Shown: positions 59,822 through 64,000 of the stretch, one piece after another
Layout: the number at the start of each line of letters is the position of its first letter
How positions within the stretch are numbered: position 1 is the stretch's first letter
Source: Apostichopus japonicus
Lineage: Eukaryota; Echinodermata; Holothuroidea; Aspidochirotida; Stichopodidae
Assembly (NCBI RefSeq): GCF_037975245.1
Contig: NC_092580.1
Location: 32,012,001-32,076,000, forward strand
Length of the DNA stretch: 64,000 bases
Reading direction: 5' to 3'
Position numbers and translations under genes: made by a program
Notes under the pieces: model-generated
Databases searched by the model: none
Told to the model about the DNA's origin: nothing
What the model saw: only the letters and a program-made list of their open reading frames with translations

Positions 59822-60430
59822 AGTAGGTTTTTCCACATGTTCAGCAGACCTCTGATAGACCTGATTGCGACACAGGGCAACAATGGGCTGCTCATCTTTG
59901 TTCAGGCGGCCCACCCGCAGGCCTTCCACATAACGCCAGGTCCCTGTCGCGAAACGGACCGGAAGCTTACATCTTCCCCCTCTTGGCATGGTCAGCCATC
60001 ATAGTGGCCCCGCTGACCCGGTTCGGGCAAAAGTTATCCAGCTCCTAGCGGACGAGCCAGCGATTCTGCCGGACAAACCACAGTCGGTTGTCCCATAGAC
60101 GGGGCGCTGGCTCACCCAGACAGCACGGGCCTACAATTAGGTGCCTGGAAATTGTCTCCTTAGACAGAAAGGACTTTGGCCGCCAGAGTGAGAACAACCT
60201 TGGTACTTACGTTCTCTGCCTACGGAGATTCGGAGTATGCCGAACGAGACAGACTCTGCCTACCATGGCCTTTCTAACCTTGATCGCTGACTCCTTACCC
60301 ATACTGTTCCAAGAAGGGAGGCAGGGTGTAGACGATCAAAGACTTTCGTTCGGCTGTTGCCGCCTTCCATCAGGGGCTTCCCCTACGGCTCCAAGCCAGG
60401 CAGCAACGGCTCGCCTTGGCTAAGGTGCCT
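59822..60430 (+). pseudogene. DIRS linker between RNase H and recombinase
   Basis: A recognisable piece is EAYIFPLLAWSAIIVAPLTR near 59961-60020, the conserved 'Y.FPP' stretch that follows RNase H in DIRS-type polyproteins. Frames shift several times afterwards. Confidence 0.6.
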
Positions 60431-60490
60431 TCAGTCCTACGGTTTGTGGGGTGCTGATAGTTCTCGACCCCTCCTTCGCTAGAACCAGGT

Positions 60491-60967
60491 TTGGGCTCTC
60501 CTACCGGGAGACATCATCATCCCAGAGATCAAGACCTTCTCTTTGATCCCCGAGGACAGACTACAGTATGGTTTCCCATTAGGGCACTGAAGTGGTACCT
60601 CAACAGAACACAAGATTTCTTGGGTACTTCGACATCTCTGTTCTTCCTCCTTCGAGTGCCCCACTCAGCAGCCTGGGAGGATACCTTGTCCCGCTGTTTG
60701 GTGGAAGCCGTCCGCCCTCTGGCTACAGGTCCAGGCAGATCCATGGCTCACAACAGCAGGGGTTTCACTGCTTCTACAGCCCTGTTCGCAGGTTTTCCAA
60801 TAGTGGACATCTGCAAGACGACGGCGTGGAAGACTCCAATCGCTTCGTCGCCTGCTACTTATCGGACATATCACAGGCCGATTTGGCTTTGGTCGCTCGA
60901 TGATACGAGCTCCGGGGGTCCCACCCCTCGGGCCTCCCACCATCGGACAGTGCCACTCGGTGCATAG
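60491..60967 (+). pseudogene. Tyrosine recombinase remnant (DIRS YR)
   Basis: The frame encodes FPIRALKWYLNRTQDFLG, PHSAAWEDTLSRCLVEAVRP, MAHNSRGFTASTALFAGFPI and VDICKTTAWKTPIA, followed by SPATY. The His-x-x-Arg box (AHNSRG), the Trp of TAWKTP and a downstream Tyr fit the lambda-integrase-type catalytic set used by DIRS elements instead of an integrase. The N-terminal part is frameshifted, so it is not functional as read. Confidence 0.82.
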
Positions 60968-61057
60968 GTTGTGGGGAGACAGGTAAGTGGGGAACGAAGT
61001 AAATATTATAAAACTTACTGGTTTATATATTTACGAGTGACCCACTTACCTGTCTCC
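60958..61057 (+). repeat. DIRS internal complementary region (ICR)
   Basis: 60958-61006 is the exact reverse complement of the element's left end (54748-54796), and 61005-61057 is the exact reverse complement of its right end (61591-61643). The two halves share an AT dinucleotide. The ICR is therefore a complement of the two termini ligated together, as in the DIRS-1 model where it guides circularisation of the cDNA. It overlaps the end of the recombinase frame. Confidence 0.93.
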
Positions 61058-61493
61058 ATTTCCCGCCACCCTCCCCCGAGGGAGGTGGGACGCAGCCGGA
61101 CGGGGGAGCGGTCGTTCGACCTGACTCATGACTCCTCGCGTTTCGTCGATAGACATCGCCACCCCCTGGGTCGCCTGCGGCTACTTGTCTATCGGTGGGT
61201 GTTGTTTCCTTAGTTCGGTTTACCAGGTTACTCTTTACCATCTAAGGTAGTATGGGCCTCGTCCCCTTGTTCAATTAGGCCTCTGTAAGTGTAGGGGGAG
61301 GCACGCCTACGGGGTGACGGAGGGCGGACCCCCACCCTGACTGTTCAGGGTGGGCTCCACCCTCCGCCTGGAGGCGTCAGCAGTCTTTGTTAGCGTTAGA
61401 TTTTTCCTTCTCGGCGAGCTCGGCGGGTGGCAGGGTTTACCTGCCACCCTCCCCGAGGTCGCGTCAGGGGCCACTTTGTGGGAAAGTGGTCTC
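61058..61493 (+). other. GC-rich 3' region of the DIRS-type element
   Basis: This is markedly GC-rich compared with the host DNA, with paired CCCACCCTGACTGTTC/CAGGGTGGGCTCCACCCT and CCACCCTCCCCGAGG-type words that can fold locally. No coding signature is seen. Confidence 0.5.
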
Positions 61494-61607
61494 AAAATGA
61501 AGGAAGGCCATTTGGGCCAGTGAGGGTGTACAGTGTTAAAAGATTACCAGGGCATTCTAGACACGGTAGAATGCGGTGCATAGGTTGTGGGGAGACAGGT
61601 AAGTGGG
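61494..61607 (+). repeat. Right inverted terminal repeat of the DIRS-type element (114 bp)
   Basis: Reverse complement of 54763-54876. It is followed by the unique right extension (TCACTCGTAAATATATAAAC CAGTAAGTTTTATAAT, 61608-61643). Confidence 0.93.
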
Positions 61608-61643
61608 TCACTCGTAAATATATAAACCAGTAAGTTTTATAAT

Positions 61644-62880
61644 TTTTAATGAGTTATCTGTCATTAAACATTTTGAGCTGAATAAAATTCGCCAGATTTT
61701 TTAATGAGTCCGTAGATTCTACAAACTTCAGTCAAAATTTGTAAGCCCCGCCCAACAGATCATGCGCCAATCAAATTTCTCTGTTTTGTTTATGACCATT
61801 AGGGTTACTAGACTTACTTTCACTTGCATGGCTAGCCTGTGTTAGGTCCTTTCTCTTGAATAGTATCTTTCTTTCGATCTTACTTAATTGTGTCATTTCC
61901 TTCCATTACAAGGAATAAATATGTTTTCAGTCGTTTCCTCCGTGGAATTGGGTTAAAAAAGTAGACGATACAAAGATATATATATAGGTTACATTTGTTT
62001 AATGAACATGCTGATATGGGCAGTTGTGGTGATTAACAGTAAATCTTTCGCGCCATAAGAGCAACAGAATATAAATTTCTTTCCTTCGATTGCAACAGCT
62101 TTTCTCCATTAAACCCACCTGGTCAGATTGCATTTAGAATAAGAAACATTGAAATCTGCTTTGGAAGTTTGTTTTCCGAAATTCATCAGCAAACATGTAT
62201 ACTTTGCGAATAGGTGGCTTCATATTATGTTATTTGGATGGAATGAAAGATCAGCAGATACAAATGTAAAAATCTTCAATTCTCTTTTCTGAAAAAGAAG
62301 AATAAAGAAACGATCGTATACTGTATCTTACCTAATATTGAGTCTATCATCTAGCCTCTAAACGCATGTTACCACATGACTGCGCATAATTATCCAGTTT
62401 CTTAGTGATGTAATGAAGTAATATGGAAGATCTTGTCCAACTATGGTGCATTGTTGCACAACTGATGATGACAAGGCTCTTTGTATGTGCTGTGTAATAC
62501 CTTATCAAGATTGTACCAACCGCTTCTGTCATCAGATGAAACTTAACGGATGATTCCTGACTTGTATCTTTAATTAAGGATACATACATCCGGCAAATTT
62601 TTCAAAGAAAAGAATCAGATGAACAGGTCATTAACCCCCGTTCTTTTCATGGTTAAATTTCTTCTGTACAAATATATATATATCCTCCTCTGTGTGGTGG
62701 GAGGGGGGGGGTGAGGTGAGGGCTTTGAATTATTACGTCATCAACGCTCTAGTTTAGTTTGTTTGATTTAAGGCCACTGATTTTTCCTATACCCATACTC
62801 AACTGTCAGTTTTCTATTCTTCATTAGTTTGTAACCCAAGTATTAGGTCTATTTAATTGTTGAATTTTTTTGGGGGGGGG
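61644..62880. other. Non-coding flank, no recognised gene
   Basis: AT-rich sequence with a TATATATA run (61978-61986 and 62669-62680) and a G-run at 62700-62712. No exon or RNA gene is supported. Confidence 0.5.
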
Positions 62881-62884
62881 GGGT

Positions 62885-63245
62885 GAGGGGGGTTCTCCTC
62901 CTTTACAGATGGTTTATGGGTGCATGGCTTGTTCTAGTCCTACTTCCTTCGTGTGTTAGGCCACTGGGTCATGCTTTGCCCGGGTTCCCACACTTGGGAT
63001 TAGCTCTCATGTGCACTGGTCACTTCTGTCCACCCAGCGGTACCTTCGTTGTTGTTTAAGCCTTCAGGGTCCTTATTGACCTCTGTTTAGGTCCGGAAGG
63101 ATGAGAATGTTGGCTGTTTCCCCCAGAAGTGGGGGGGGGGGCAGTGCTAAGACAGTCCAATCATGTAATTTAAGTAGATAGGAAAGTGTATGTGTAGAGA
63201 TGGAGACATTTAAGTAATGTGGCTCGTACAAACCAGTAAGTTTTG
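62885..63245 (+). mobile_element. Diverged DIRS-type 3' fragment
   Basis: A GC-richer stretch (62885-63140) ends in GATGGAGACATTTAAGTAAT, GTGGCTCGTACAAACCAGTA and AGTTTTGAGG (63199-63248). These match the right end of the 54748-61643 element (GGAGACAGGTAAGTG...CTCGTAAATATATAAACCAG TAAGTTTT). Same orientation as the other three. Confidence 0.5.
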
Positions 63246-64000
63246 AGGAATCGGCATTAATAGCTGCTACATACTGTACGATCTAAGCAATCATTGAATC
63301 TTATGAACGGGTATACAGCAACACAGCATATATCATGAATAAAATATAACTCACAATGTAGCAGCTGCTGTATCACTTTGAAACTACAGTACAGGGCCAG
63401 AACTACAGAAATCTACTCTCAAGCAGTTAACAAACACTTTCCAGTAATTGGATTGGTTTATAACGTTTTTATTGTGCAACAAGGTATATATCTCAAAATT
63501 ATGTTAGCATGTATACATCTAATATTCATTGAACAGAATGCCCTTAAGTTTTTGCCAATCTCTGATGACTGGAATGGTCTACTGTGTAGATATGGTGATC
63601 AGCATAGTAAGGTACATAAATATATATATATATAATTGAAATTGTAGTGTGTTGGAATATATATATATATAGTATATGTTTGCTAATATCTAGGCATTTG
63701 CTTAAGATGACCAAAGTTGCTGCATCTTCAGACAGACAAGTTAAAGATAAGAAAGGTACATGCAGTCTCTTGGACGACCAGAAAAATTTCCCCAAGAATC
63801 AGCCCTTCTAAACCTGACAAAATTATTGAAGTTTTTGTAACTTTTAGACTGCCATTCAAAAACTACATGTGTATGTGACACTGCTAGTTCGGTATCCTCT
63901 TTGTTCGGCTGGCTGTTAGTAAACCAACATACATGTATACCACTGCCAGGAGCAGCTAAGAACTAAACTAACTACTATATTTACCAACAGTACTAAATTA
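63246..64000. other. Non-coding end of window with two AT runs
   Basis: Short (AT)n runs at about 63620-63634 and 63656-63671 flank a 20-nt spacer. Nothing else is recognised. Confidence 0.5.

Larger units (their letters stand above)
54748..61643 (+). mobile_element. DIRS-type tyrosine-recombinase retrotransposon, 6.9 kb, RT-deficient
   Basis: The structure is that of DIRS-1. Inverted terminal repeats (54763-54876 and 61494-61607) are identical over 114 bp. Each end has a unique extension outside them, and an internal complementary region (60958-61057) equals the two element ends joined. Order inside is a leader with repeated stem-loops, a repetitive Arg/Gly/Ser/Pro-rich gag-like region, inserted SINEs, RNase H and tyrosine recombinase. 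Stops and frameshifts break every domain, and no YxDD reverse transcriptase was found between gag and RNase H, so this copy cannot move by itself. The identical ITRs suggest recent activity or gene conversion. No target duplication is expected for this order and none is seen. Confidence 0.88.

Noticed and set aside
59386-60943. Minus-strand frames opposite the RNase H and recombinase
   Set aside because: The plus strand shows the conserved enzyme motifs, so these are shadows.

Overview
This is nuclear DNA from a metazoan, most likely a marine invertebrate deuterostome and plausibly an echinoderm. The grounds are intron-split genes, AT-rich introns of about 1-3 kb, many short hAT-type non-autonomous transposons, tRNA-derived SINEs with a 'CCTTGGGCAAGGCACTT' body, L2/CR1-like LINE 3' ends and a DIRS-order retrotransposon. 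The species assignment is inference. There is no bacterial-style operon. Most long open frames in the window are chance frames or lie inside tandem repeats.

Left end (1-13.3 kb): two real genes lie head to head. On the minus strand at 2019-2183 is an intronless 54-residue single-pass membrane microprotein that matches SMIM30. On the plus strand, from 3004 to 13268, is a complete seven-exon gene for eIF4E3 (a class III cap-binding eIF4E relative). All exon junctions keep frame and have GT-AG borders, giving 207 residues. Its introns hold small inverted repeats, two hAT-like insertions and a 51-bp minisatellite whose every unit carries a 13-bp inverted repeat.

Middle (13.3-44.5 kb): I see no confident host gene. 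The DNA is built from mobile elements and satellites. At least five hAT-like elements have terminal inverted repeats and 8-bp target duplications (8526, 19030, 23450, 24981, 35596), a nested one starts at 20218, and a 103-bp hAT-like fragment sits at 7066. Seven copies of one ~95-bp core sit inside otherwise different elements. There is also a fold-back element with ~125-bp ends (24569-26342), a decayed L2/CR1-like LINE inserted into an older ~130-bp repeat (32.4-34.2 kb), and a 2.7-kb satellite of 48-bp units with higher-order structure (37.6-40.3 kb).

Right end (44.5-64 kb): retroelements dominate. There is an LTR-retrotransposon 5' fragment with an initiator-Met primer-binding site and a gag start (44833-45004). 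There is also a 6.9-kb DIRS-type tyrosine-recombinase element (54748-61643), with identical 114-bp inverted ends, an internal complementary region that is the exact junction of its two termini, a repetitive gag-like region, decayed RNase H and tyrosine recombinase, no recognisable reverse transcriptase, and two SINEs inside it. Three more diverged DIRS right ends (45.5, 48.9, 63.2 kb) lie in the same orientation. Two short open frames (48062-48325; 53658-53775) could be exons but are unrecognised.
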